Assembly (NCBI RefSeq): GCF_000730665.1
Contig: NZ_BBIV01000006.1
Location: 177,635-241,634 of the forward strand
Length of the DNA stretch: 64,000 nucleotides
Reading direction: 5' to 3'
From: Pseudomonas plecoglossicida NBRC 103162 = DSM 15088
Lineage (GTDB): Bacteria; Pseudomonadota; Gammaproteobacteria; Pseudomonadales; Pseudomonadaceae
Positions 16,303 through 23,995 of the stretch are shown here, in pieces. Each line of letters begins with the position of its first letter. Within the stretch, counting starts at the first letter, position 1. The position numbers and the translations under genes are program-made. The notes under the pieces are model-generated. The model saw nothing but the letters and a program-made list of their open reading frames with translations, was not told the DNA's origin and did not search any database.

Positions 16303-17592
16303 ATGACCTCCGTGCCGAGCAGTATCGAGCAGCCTTCGCGGCCGCTGACCCGCAGTGACTACAAGACTCTCTCACTGTCCGCCCTGGGCGGAGCGCTGGA
16401 GTTCTACGACTTCATCATCTTCGTGTTCTTCGCCACCGTGGTCGGCAAGCTGTTCTTCCCGGCCGACATGCCCGAATGGCTGCGCCTGATGCAGACCTTC
16501 GGCATCTTCGCCGCCGGTTACCTGGCGCGGCCGCTGGGCGGCATCGTCATGGCGCACTTCGGCGACCTGCTCGGGCGCAAGAAGATGTTCACTCTGAGCA
16601 TCTTCATGATGGCCCTGCCGACCCTGATCATGGGCCTGTTGCCCACGTATGCACAGATCGGCCTGTGGGCGCCGATCCTGCTGCTCTTGATGCGCGTCAT
16701 CCAGGGCGCGGCGATTGGCGGGGAAGTGCCGGGGGCCTGGGTGTTCGTCTCCGAACACGTGCCTGCGCGCAACACCGGGTATGCCTGCGGCACTCTCACT
16801 GCCGGCCTGACGGCAGGCATTCTGCTGGGTTCGCTGGTGGCGACGCTGATCAACAGTATCTACACCCCCGAGGAAGTGGCTGATTACGCTTGGCGTGTGC
16901 CGTTCCTGCTGGGCGGTGTGTTCGGGTTCTTTGCCGTGTACCTGCGCCGCTGGCTGCATGAAACCCCGGTATTCGCCGAGATGCAGCAGCGCAAGGCACT
17001 GGCCGAGGAGCTGCCGCTGCGCGCAGTACTGCGCGATCACCGTGGGTCGATCATCCTGTCGATGCTGCTGACCTGGATGCTGTCGGCCGGCATCGTGGTG
17101 GTCATCCTGATGACCCCGGCGCTGCTGCAGAGCATCTATCACATCAGCCCGACCGACTCGCTCAAGGCCAACAGCCTGGCGATCGTGCTGCTCAGTTTCG
17201 GCTGCATCGCCTCGGGCAGCCTGGCCGACCGCTTTGGCGCAGGGCGTGTGTTCGTCATCGGCAGCCTGCTGTTGCTGGTGAGCTCGTGGACCTTCTATCA
17301 CAGCCTGCCGACCCACCCGGAACTGCTGTTCCCGCTGTATGCCGTGACCGGCCTGTGCGTGGGCGTGATCGGTGCGGTGCCTTATGTAATGGTCAAGGCG
17401 TTCCCGGCTGTGGTGCGCTTCAGCGGGCTGTCGTTCTCCTACAACGTGGCTTACGCGATCTTCGGTGGTCTGACACCGATGGTGGTGACGGCGCTGCTCA
17501 AAGTGAGCCCGATGGCGCCGGCGTATTATGTTGCAGGTTTGTGCACCGTGGGGCTGTTTGTTGGTATTTACTTGCTCGCCAACAAACGCTGA
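16303..17592 (+). CDS. MFS transporter, metabolite:H+ symporter (MHS) family
   Basis: A 429-residue, 12-TM major facilitator protein. The MHS-type opening is seen (LGGALEFYDFIIFVFFATVVGKLFFP, within TM1), as is the TM2-3 loop signature ARPLGGIVMAHFGDLLGRKK with GDxxGRK. A second MFS-like loop GSLADRFGAGR lies between TM8 and TM9. The family imports small organic acids, proline/betaine or related metabolites with protons; the substrate cannot be deduced. It stands alone, with a long upstream region that contains palindromes and a strong hairpin after its stop. Confidence 0.88.
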   Translation: MTSVPSSIEQPSRPLTRSDYKTLSLSALGGALEFYDFIIFVFFATVVGKLFFPADMPEWLRLMQTFGIFAAGYLARPLGGIVMAHFGDLLGRKKMFTLSIFMMALPTLIMGLLPTYAQIGLWAPILLLLMRVIQGAAIGGEVPGAWVFVSEHVPARNTGYACGTLTAGLTAGILLGSLVATLINSIYTPEEVADYAWRVPFLLGGVFGFFAVYLRRWLHETPVFAEMQQRKALAEELPLRAVLRDHRGSIILSMLLTWMLSAGIVVVILMTPALLQSIYHISPTDSLKANSLAIVLLSFGCIASGSLADRFGAGRVFVIGSLLLLVSSWTFYHSLPTHPELLFPLYAVTGLCVGVIGAVPYVMVKAFPAVVRFSGLSFSYNVAYAIFGGLTPMVVTALLKVSPMAPAYYVAGLCTVGLFVGIYLLANKR

Positions 17593-17884
17593 TCGGCTAA
17601 ACCCATGCGGCAGCAACCGCTTCCATCATGAAGTGGCTGCCGCATGAATTATCAAGTTCCCGCTCTCTCGTAGCCATCTACGCCCCGCCTTGCATTTCCC
17701 AATTCCTTTAATGCTAAAACTTGCACTGCTTAATTTGCGGGGTAAGCGCGCCGCCTTGTGCAGAGCAATTTCGCCAATCATTTAAATTCGATTTCAATTA
17801 ACCATCATTTTTCGACACAAGTTGAAATTGACGCTCTCAACTAAAGCAATATGTAGTGCTGTTGCCTGGTTATAAATCGGCAAC
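17593..17884. other. AT-rich non-coding stretch at the left edge of the pyocin-like island
   Basis: After the MFS hairpin the sequence from about 17690 to 17880 is clearly richer in A+T than the flanking genes. No frame of useful length or family similarity is visible in it, and no clear SD lies before the TTG at 17885. It may be the promoter region of the island or the decayed 5' part of the first pyocin gene, whose receptor-binding domain is missing. Confidence 0.5.
17604..17646 (+). terminator. Long hairpin after the MFS gene
   Basis: CATGCGGCAG (17604-17613) pairs perfectly with CTGCCGCATG (17637-17646), and the inner CCGCTTC/GAAGTGG extends the stem. There is no T-run after it, so it may be a weak or Rho-assisted terminator or an mRNA-stabilising hairpin. 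Confidence 0.55.
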
Positions 17885-18835
17885 TTGGGCCATGCAGAGG
17901 TGTGGCGGGCCAGGGAAGCGGTCTGGGCACGCCAACATCAAGACGCCCAGCAGCGTGAAGCGCGAGTCCGCTACAAGCAGCAAGCGGATGAAGATCGTCG
18001 CCTGCAGCGGCTGAAGGCCGCCAACACCCTTGGCGCACCCGTTGGGGTTGCCCAGGCGGGTGGGGTGCTACTTACCCAGGGCGGCGCGCAGGTGGCGGCT
18101 GAGTTGGCAGCCGCAATCGAGCAGGCAATCGCCAATGCGGCGAAAGAGCTACTGAGGGTCGCGGCAATCCGCGGCGGGCAGGCCCTGAGCCTTACGGCTA
18201 CGGCCATGCTGTACTCGCCGACGTTGGGTAATGGCGAGTTGACCGAGGCGCAGCGCAGGCGGCATCTCGAAGGTTTGGGCGTAGGCGCGGAGCTATTGGG
18301 TGTCGAGGCCGGCCAGGACCTGCAAGCAATAGCCAATGCCGGCGGGTCCGCCCGCCTGAGTAACCGCATCAGAATCGAGCATTTGCCGGGCGGCAGTGGC
18401 ATCGGGGTGGCTTCGACGGGTGCCGGTATCGCATCCGAAGTGCGGGTCAGGAACGCCGTTTTCGATCCGGTGAATGAAACGTACCGGGTCGAGCCGGACA
18501 CGCCTACCGGCAAGACCCTGGTCCTGGGCGGCTCTGCTGCAACGGCAGGCGATACGTCCAGTGCCAGGGTGCTGGCGCTAGCGCCGGAAGTGGCCACGGT
18601 TGGCGCAGGCGTGGACCTTCGCTTCGATGACTGCATTGTCTGCATCCCTGGCCAGGCGCCGCAGTATTTCTCGTTTGTCTTGCCGCCTGCGGGGACGGGG
18701 GTTGTCACGGGCAAAGGGCAAGTGGCCGGTGGCGATTGGTGGGCTGCCCGCGTGGCGCCGACAGGAGTGGCATTGCCTGCCCAGGTGGGTGATCAGTTGC
18801 GCGGCCGCACCTATCTTTCGCTTTTAAAGTTATGA
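17885..18835 (+). pseudogene. S-type pyocin-like protein lacking receptor-binding and nuclease domains
   Basis: The 316-codon frame begins with a charged helical segment (residues 1-45) and then follows the S-type pyocin central/translocation domain: AANTLGAPVGVAQAGG, ALSLTATAMLYSPTLGNGEL, STGAGIASEVRVRNAVFDPV and DLRFDDCIVCIPG. It continues into the linker that normally leads to the HNH DNase (TGKGQVAGGDW, then PAQVGDQLRGR) but stops seven residues later, just where the nuclease should start. The N-terminal receptor-binding part is also missing. The only start is a TTG at 17885 without a clear ribosome site, 12 bp after a stop. It is most likely a remnant with both ends lost; a short functional protein cannot be excluded. 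Confidence 0.7.
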
Positions 18836-18866
18836 GCATGAATTGCCATGGCGGCAAGGAGTTTTC

Positions 18867-20402
18867 ATGATCAAATTTGAAACCAAACTGCAAAATTACG
18901 AAGAACCCCGCTTTCTCTCTCTCGTACAAGAAATCTGGAACGCGGACACCGACAAGGCCCATCACGACGCACTGATCGCCCACTTCGACCGTGTGGTGGG
19001 CCACCGCGCCGGCAGCGACCTTCTGTTCTACCCGGAGCCCGACGAGGCAGGCAGCATCAATTCCCCAGACGAAGTGGTCGCCACCCTCAAACGCTGGTAC
19101 CTGAGGCAAGGCCGCGCCGCCTTCAAGGGACAAGTGCTGCCATCACCCGCCAGCCACCAGCCATTGACCCGGGAACAGCGGGCGGTTCAGGCCTCCAATC
19201 GAAATCTGGAACAGTCACGCAAGCTCATTGCCGATATCCAGTCCGCGACCCAGCGTGGCGCACATACGCTCAAGGTGCTTGAGCAGCAACTGGCGATCGA
19301 ACCGTCCGCCGGCACGCCGGAGCAGCAGTTGAGCGCCTGCCTGGGCACGCTGCGTAACCTGGAATCGGCTCAAATTCAGGCGCAGCAGGCCTTGGCCGCG
19401 CTGGAAAACCTGGAAGTGAGCGTGCAATTTGCCGTGAGCGATGCCGCGCGTAATGTCAGTAGCCCCTTTTTCAATGTCGGCATACAAACGGTGGTGCTAA
19501 AGGAAATCACCCCGGTCGGCCAGCATTACGCGGCGGCACTCGCCGCGGCACGCCAGCAGCATCCAGCGCTGTACCAGCGGGGTGCGGCACGGATCGAAAG
19601 CCTTGAGTCGCACATCGCCCAACTGACCGTTGCCACCGACAGCGGGCCGGGGCGCGGTCCACTGACGTTACGCGCGCCGCTGCACTCGGCCGGCTTGCAT
19701 CCCGCCTTGCTGACTGTGCAAGGGCTCAGCCGCGAGGTGGCGCGGCAGCAGCACAGGCTGACGCAGACCTTCCAGTCGGCGCTTGCCGAACTGCAATGGC
19801 AGGCCGCGGCCTCGCTGGAGGATCATCCAGGCATTTATGTCGATGTTCTGCAGTTCGTGCTGGGTGCGCCAAGCGACGACCCGCGTTTCGCAGTGAGCGT
19901 GCCACTGGCTGCACTGTATTCTGAAGGGGAGGCTGATTGGCAGGGCCTGGCCAAGGTGCGCGGCGACATCCAGATGCCGTTCAGAATGTGCACCCTGTTC
20001 GAATCCGTCGCCGGTGGGCCGCGCAGTTTCGGTGTGAAGCCGCATCTCAAGCATTCGCATGTGCTTTTGACCACAACCCAGGGTTCGAGGGTGCCATCGC
20101 GTGTACCGGTGCGCATGGCCAGCTGGCAGGCGGCGCATCAGGCCTGGGCGTATTCCGGGGAGGGCAGGGCGCCAGTTACCGTGCTGTGGCAACAGGGCGA
20201 CGCGCCCTACGCCGCTGAAGATTCCGCCAGGCCTGCCAGCATCAGTTTCCTCAGCTTGCCCTCGGTGCCTCTGGTCGGAACGTTCGCCAATCTCGAGCGC
20301 TTGCGCTTCGACGACTGCATCGTGGTCTTTCCGGCAGAGTCGGGGCTAGAGCCGCTATACCTGATGCTGCGCGACCGGCGGGAGCTGCCTGGAGGGGCCT
20401 GA
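18867..20402 (+). CDS. Colicin/pyocin immunity domain fused to an S-type pyocin domain
   Basis: A 511-residue protein. Residues 1-90 look like a DNase-colicin/pyocin immunity protein of the Im2/Im7/Im9 family: FLSLVQEIWNADTD helix, ALIAHFDRVVGH, the core motif GSDLLFYP (Im9 has SDLIYYP) at residues 49-56, and SPDEVVATLKRWYLRQGRAAFKG at the end. Residues about 100-310 are helical with likely coiled coils. Residues about 330-511 match the second half of the pyocin S domain (FAVSVPLAALYS, LRFDDCIVVFPAESGLEPLY) and end where a nuclease would follow. AAGGAG lies 5 bp before the ATG at 18867. It begins 31 bp after the warhead-less pyocin remnant, where a free immunity gene would be expected. Confidence 0.72.
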   Translation: MIKFETKLQNYEEPRFLSLVQEIWNADTDKAHHDALIAHFDRVVGHRAGSDLLFYPEPDEAGSINSPDEVVATLKRWYLRQGRAAFKGQVLPSPASHQPLTREQRAVQASNRNLEQSRKLIADIQSATQRGAHTLKVLEQQLAIEPSAGTPEQQLSACLGTLRNLESAQIQAQQALAALENLEVSVQFAVSDAARNVSSPFFNVGIQTVVLKEITPVGQHYAAALAAARQQHPALYQRGAARIESLESHIAQLTVATDSGPGRGPLTLRAPLHSAGLHPALLTVQGLSREVARQQHRLTQTFQSALAELQWQAAASLEDHPGIYVDVLQFVLGAPSDDPRFAVSVPLAALYSEGEADWQGLAKVRGDIQMPFRMCTLFESVAGGPRSFGVKPHLKHSHVLLTTTQGSRVPSRVPVRMASWQAAHQAWAYSGEGRAPVTVLWQQGDAPYAAEDSARPASISFLSLPSVPLVGTFANLERLRFDDCIVVFPAESGLEPLYLMLRDRRELPGGA

Positions 20403-20430
20403 TTCCCTGATAAGCCCTGTAACAGGTGAA

Positions 20431-20449
20431 GGCCAGTGCAATGCTGGCC
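20431..20449 (+). terminator. Hairpin between the pyocin island and pstS
   Basis: GGCCAG (20431-20436) pairs with CTGGCC (20444-20449) and is followed by TTT, where the Pho box array begins. A weak terminator at best; it separates the island from the phosphate operon. Confidence 0.45.
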
Positions 20450-20488
20450 TTTCATCCAATTGTCACATTGAAGTCATATCGTCTTCAT
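20449..20488 (+). promoter_or_regulatory. Pho box array upstream of pstS
   Basis: Four 7-mers sit in exact 11-bp register: CTTTCAT (20449), TTGTCAC (20460), AAGTCAT (20471) and TCTTCAT (20482). The PhoB consensus is two CTGTCAT-like 7-mers 11 bp apart, so this is two adjacent Pho boxes. It lies 64 bp upstream of pstS, the first gene of the phosphate uptake operon, so PhoB~P activation at low phosphate is expected. Confidence 0.85.
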
Positions 20489-20551
20489 GCGGCCTGCAGA
20501 TACTGGGCCCCGATCCAGCCAACACCCCAATATTCCTGCTAGGAGCAAGGC

Positions 20552-21550
20552 ATGAAACTGAAGCGTTTGATGGCGGCCCTCACCTTTGCCGCCGCTGGCG
20601 TTGCGACCGCCAACGCGGTAGCCGCCGTCGACCCTGCGATCCCGACCTACACCAAGACCACCGGTGTTTCGGGCAACCTCTCCAGCGTCGGTTCCGACAC
20701 CCTCGCGAACCTGATGACTCTGTGGGCCGAGGCCTACAAGAAGGAATATCCGAACGTAAACATCCAGATCCAGGCTGCCGGTTCTTCCACTGCGCCACCC
20801 GCGCTGACCGAAGGCACCGCCAACCTCGGCCCGATGAGCCGCAAGATGAAGGACGTCGAGCTGCAGGCCTTCGAGCAGAAGTACGGCTACAAACCGACCG
20901 CCATCCCGGTCGCCGTCGATGCCCTGGCAGTGTTCGTGCACAAGGACAACCCGATCAAAGGCCTGACCATGGCCCAGGTCGATGCGATCTTCTCGTCCAC
21001 CCGCCTGTGCGGTGCCAAGGCCGACGTCAAGACCTGGGGCGACCTGGGCGTGACCGGCGACCTGGCCAACAAGCCAGTGCAGCTGTTCGGCCGCAACTCG
21101 GTATCGGGCACCTACGGCTACTTCAAGGAAGAAGCCCTGTGCAAAGGCGACTTCAAGCCTAACGTCAACGAACAGCCTGGCTCGGCTTCGGTCGTGCAGT
21201 CGATCAGCTCCTCGCTGAACGGCATCGGCTACTCGGGCATCGGCTACAAGACCGCCAGCGTCAAGACCGTTGCCCTGGCCAAGAAAGAAGGCGGCGAGTT
21301 CATCGAAGACAACGAAGCCAACGCCCTGAACGGCTCGTACCCGCTGTCGCGCTTCCTGTACGTCTACGTCAACAAGGCGCCGAACAAGCCTCTGGCTCCG
21401 CTGGAAGCCGAGTTCGTCAAGCTGGTGCTGTCGCAGGCTGGCCAGCAGGTCGTGGTGAAGGATGGCTACATCCCGCTGCCGGCCAAAGTGGTCGACAAGA
21501 CCCTGGCTGACCTGGGCCTGTCCCACGCCGGTAACGTTGCAAAGAAGTAA
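20552..21550 (+). CDS. pstS: Periplasmic phosphate-binding protein of the Pst ABC transporter
   Basis: A 332-residue periplasmic protein. The signal peptide [16 protein letters not shown]... ends near residue 24 (after AVAA). The phosphate-binding segments are [15 protein letters not shown] (SxT-type loop), [23 protein letters not shown] and [16 protein letters not shown]. It belongs to the longer PstS type typical of pseudomonads. The gene starts the pst operon, has an AGGAG ribosome site, and is preceded by a double Pho box. A long perfect hairpin follows, which may let PstS be made in excess over the membrane parts. Confidence 0.95.
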   Translation: MKLKRLMAALTFAAAGVATANAVAAVDPAIPTYTKTTGVSGNLSSVGSDTLANLMTLWAEAYKKEYPNVNIQIQAAGSSTAPPALTEGTANLGPMSRKMKDVELQAFEQKYGYKPTAIPVAVDALAVFVHKDNPIKGLTMAQVDAIFSSTRLCGAKADVKTWGDLGVTGDLANKPVQLFGRNSVSGTYGYFKEEALCKGDFKPNVNEQPGSASVVQSISSSLNGIGYSGIGYKTASVKTVALAKKEGGEFIEDNEANALNGSYPLSRFLYVYVNKAPNKPLAPLEAEFVKLVLSQAGQQVVVKDGYIPLPAKVVDKTLADLGLSHAGNVAKK

Positions 21551-21559
21551 CTAACTGAG

Positions 21560-21590
21560 GAAGAGGCCGGTGCCGATGCCCGGCCTCTTC
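21560..21590 (+). terminator. Strong hairpin after pstS
   Basis: A perfect 11-bp stem (GAAGAGGCCGG, 21560-21570, with CCGGCCTCTTC, 21580-21590) with a 9-nt loop and no T-run directly after. As in other pst operons, a hairpin here probably stabilises pstS mRNA or partly terminates before pstC. Confidence 0.75.
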
Positions 21591-21649
21591 CAAGCATTCT
21601 TAGTCCGAAGCCAGGGCTCCTGAGCGGCGGGCTTTTTTGCGTCAACGCA

Positions 21650-21667
21650 CTGTAATGTTTTTGTCAT
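21650..21667 (+). promoter_or_regulatory. Internal Pho box upstream of pstC
   Basis: CTGTAAT (21650-21656) and TTGTCAT (21661-21667) are 11 bp apart and fit the Pho box consensus. They lie only 22 bp before the pstC start, so if used the transcript would need to begin very close to or inside the start region, or the box acts on a promoter I cannot place. Confidence 0.6.
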
Positions 21668-21689
21668 ACGGGACCGCTAGGGTGTGCGC

Positions 21690-23978
21690 ATGAATGATCT
21701 GGCCAACTCCACAATGACCCAAAATTCCCCTCCCGTGCGGATTGATTTCAATACGCCCGAGTTGCAACGCAAGCGCCGCATGCGCGCCCTCAAGGATCGC
21801 CTGACCCGCTGGTATGTACTGGTGGGCGGGCTTGCCGTGCTGGCAGCGATTACCCTGATCTTCTTCTATCTGGCCTACGTGGTGCTGCCGCTGTTCCAGG
21901 GCGCCGAGCTGACCAGCAAGAAGGCCCTGGAGCCGACCTGGCTGCAGCAGGATGCCGGCAAGCCGCTGATGATCGCCCTTGAAGAGCAGAACCTGGTCGG
22001 CATGCGCGTTTCGGACAAGGGTCAGGCACTGTTCTTCGATACCAAGACCGGTAACGAGCTCAAGCGTGTCGACCTGCCGCTGCCTGCTGGCACCCAGGTC
22101 AGTTCCATCAGCACCGACCAGCCGGGCAGCCCGACGGTCGTGCTGGGCTTGTCCAATGGCAAGGCGCTGGTGTTCCACCACACCTACAAGATCACCTACC
22201 CGGACAACAAGAAGACCATCACCCCCGGCATCGACTACCCGTACGGCCAGGAGCCGTTCGTGCTCGATGACGAGGGCCGTGCGCTGGAGCACGTCAGCGT
22301 CAACGTCAATGGCGACACCTTGCTGCTGGCCGGCTCCACCGGCGCGCACCTGCAGGTGATCGAGCTGACGCGTACCGAGAACATGATGACCGATGAGGTC
22401 ACCACCGAGCAGAACCGCATCGAGCTGCCGCAGATGACCGAGGTGGTGAAGAACATCTTCATCGACCCGCGTCAGCAGTGGCTGTACGTGATCAACGGCC
22501 GCGCCACCGCCGACGTCTTCAGCCTGCGCGAGAAGAGCCTGAACGGCCGCTACAAGCTGTCCGAGAGCGCCGACACCGAGATCACCGCCAGCGCGCAGCT
22601 GGTCGGCGGTATCTCGCTGATCATCGGTGACTCCAAGGGTGGCCTGGCCCAGTGGTTCATGGCCCGCGACCCGGATGGCGAATCGCGCTTCAAGCAGATC
22701 CGCACCTTCCAGATGGGCAAGGCGCCGGTCGTGCAGATCGATGCCGAAGAACGCCGCAAGGGCTTCATCGCCCTGGACGCCGAAGGCAAGCTCGGCGTGT
22801 TCCACAGCACCGCGCACCGCACGCTGCTGGTCGAGCCCGCTGCCGAAGGCGCCGGCATCCTGGCCCTGTCGCCACGCGCCAACCGCATCATCATCGAAGA
22901 AGGTGGCAAGCTGCTGCCGCTGAGCCTGAAGAACCCGCACCCTGAAGTGTCCTTCAGCGCGCTGTGGGGCAAGGTCTGGTACGAGAACTACGACGAACCC
23001 AAGTACGTCTGGCAGTCGACCGCTTCGAACACCGACTTCGAACCCAAGCTGAGCCTGTCGCCACTGACCTTCGGCACCCTGAAGGCGGCGTTCTACGCGA
23101 TGATCCTGGCGGCGCCGCTGGCCATTGCCGCGGCCATCTACACCGCCTACTTCATGGCCCCTGGCATGCGCCGCAAGGTCAAGCCGGTGATCGAGCTGAT
23201 GGAAGCGATGCCGACGGTGATCCTCGGCTTCTTCGCCGGCCTGTTCCTGGCGCCGTACCTGGAAGGCCACCTGCCGGGCGTGTTCAGCCTGTTCGTGGTC
23301 ATGCCGGTCGGCATCCTGCTGGCGGGCTTCGGCTGGAGCCGCCTGCCGGAGTCGATCCGCCTGCGCATCCCGGATGGCTGGGAAGCGGCGATCCTGATCC
23401 CGGTGATCCTGGTGATCGGCTGGTTCGCCCTGTACATGAGCCCGTTCCTGGAAACCTGGTTCTTCGGTGGTGACATGCGCCTGTGGATCACCAACGACCT
23501 GGGCATCACCTACGACCAGCGCAACGCTCTGGTAGTCGGTATCGCCATGGGCTTCGCGGTCATCCCGAACATCTACTCGATCGCCGAAGACGCCGTGTTC
23601 AGCGTGCCGCGCAGCCTGACCCTGGGCTCCCTGGCCCTGGGCGCGACACCGTGGCAGACCCTGACCCGCGTGGTCATCCTCACCGCCAGCCCGGGTATCT
23701 TCTCGGCGCTGATGATCGGCATGGGCCGTGCGGTGGGCGAGACCATGATCGTGCTCATGGCCACCGGCAACACCCCGGTGATGGAGATGAACCTGTTCGA
23801 AGGCATGCGTACCCTCGCGGCCAACGTTGCGGTGGAGATGCCTGAATCGGAAGTCGGCGGCAGTCACTATCGTGTGCTGTTCCTCGCCGCCCTCGTGCTG
23901 CTGATGTTCACCTTCATCATGAACACCTTGGCCGAGCTGATTCGCCAGCGTCTGCGCAAGAAATACTCGTCGCTTTGA
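21690..23978 (+). CDS. pstC: Phosphate ABC transporter permease PstC (extended form)
   Basis: A 762-residue inner-membrane permease, more than twice the length of E. coli PstC. One membrane helix near residues 45-70 is followed by about 390 residues of predicted periplasmic sequence with repeated beta-strand units (LFFDTKTGNELKRVDLP, VVLGLSNGKALVFH, LLLAGSTGAHLQVIEL, GFIALDAEGKLGVFHS) like a beta-propeller. The usual permease core starts at about residue 460 (GTLKAAFYAMILAAPLAIAAA). The ABC-interaction loop, like EAA motifs, is SLTLGSLALGATPWQTLTRVV. AGGG lies 7 bp before the ATG. It is the first membrane gene of the operon and is followed by pstA 17 bp later. Extended forms occur in pseudomonads. 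Confidence 0.9.
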   Translation: MNDLANSTMTQNSPPVRIDFNTPELQRKRRMRALKDRLTRWYVLVGGLAVLAAITLIFFYLAYVVLPLFQGAELTSKKALEPTWLQQDAGKPLMIALEEQNLVGMRVSDKGQALFFDTKTGNELKRVDLPLPAGTQVSSISTDQPGSPTVVLGLSNGKALVFHHTYKITYPDNKKTITPGIDYPYGQEPFVLDDEGRALEHVSVNVNGDTLLLAGSTGAHLQVIELTRTENMMTDEVTTEQNRIELPQMTEVVKNIFIDPRQQWLYVINGRATADVFSLREKSLNGRYKLSESADTEITASAQLVGGISLIIGDSKGGLAQWFMARDPDGESRFKQIRTFQMGKAPVVQIDAEERRKGFIALDAEGKLGVFHSTAHRTLLVEPAAEGAGILALSPRANRIIIEEGGKLLPLSLKNPHPEVSFSALWGKVWYENYDEPKYVWQSTASNTDFEPKLSLSPLTFGTLKAAFYAMILAAPLAIAAAIYTAYFMAPGMRRKVKPVIELMEAMPTVILGFFAGLFLAPYLEGHLPGVFSLFVVMPVGILLAGFGWSRLPESIRLRIPDGWEAAILIPVILVIGWFALYMSPFLETWFFGGDMRLWITNDLGITYDQRNALVVGIAMGFAVIPNIYSIAEDAVFSVPRSLTLGSLALGATPWQTLTRVVILTASPGIFSALMIGMGRAVGETMIVLMATGNTPVMEMNLFEGMRTLAANVAVEMPESEVGGSHYRVLFLAALVLLMFTFIMNTLAELIRQRLRKKYSSL

Positions 23979-23995
23979 TAGAAAGGTAGAGATCC

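Noticed and set aside
21642..23867. 741-codon open frame antisense to pstC
   Set aside because: The pst operon genes are certain; the frame covers the pstC promoter and Pho box and has no recognisable domain.
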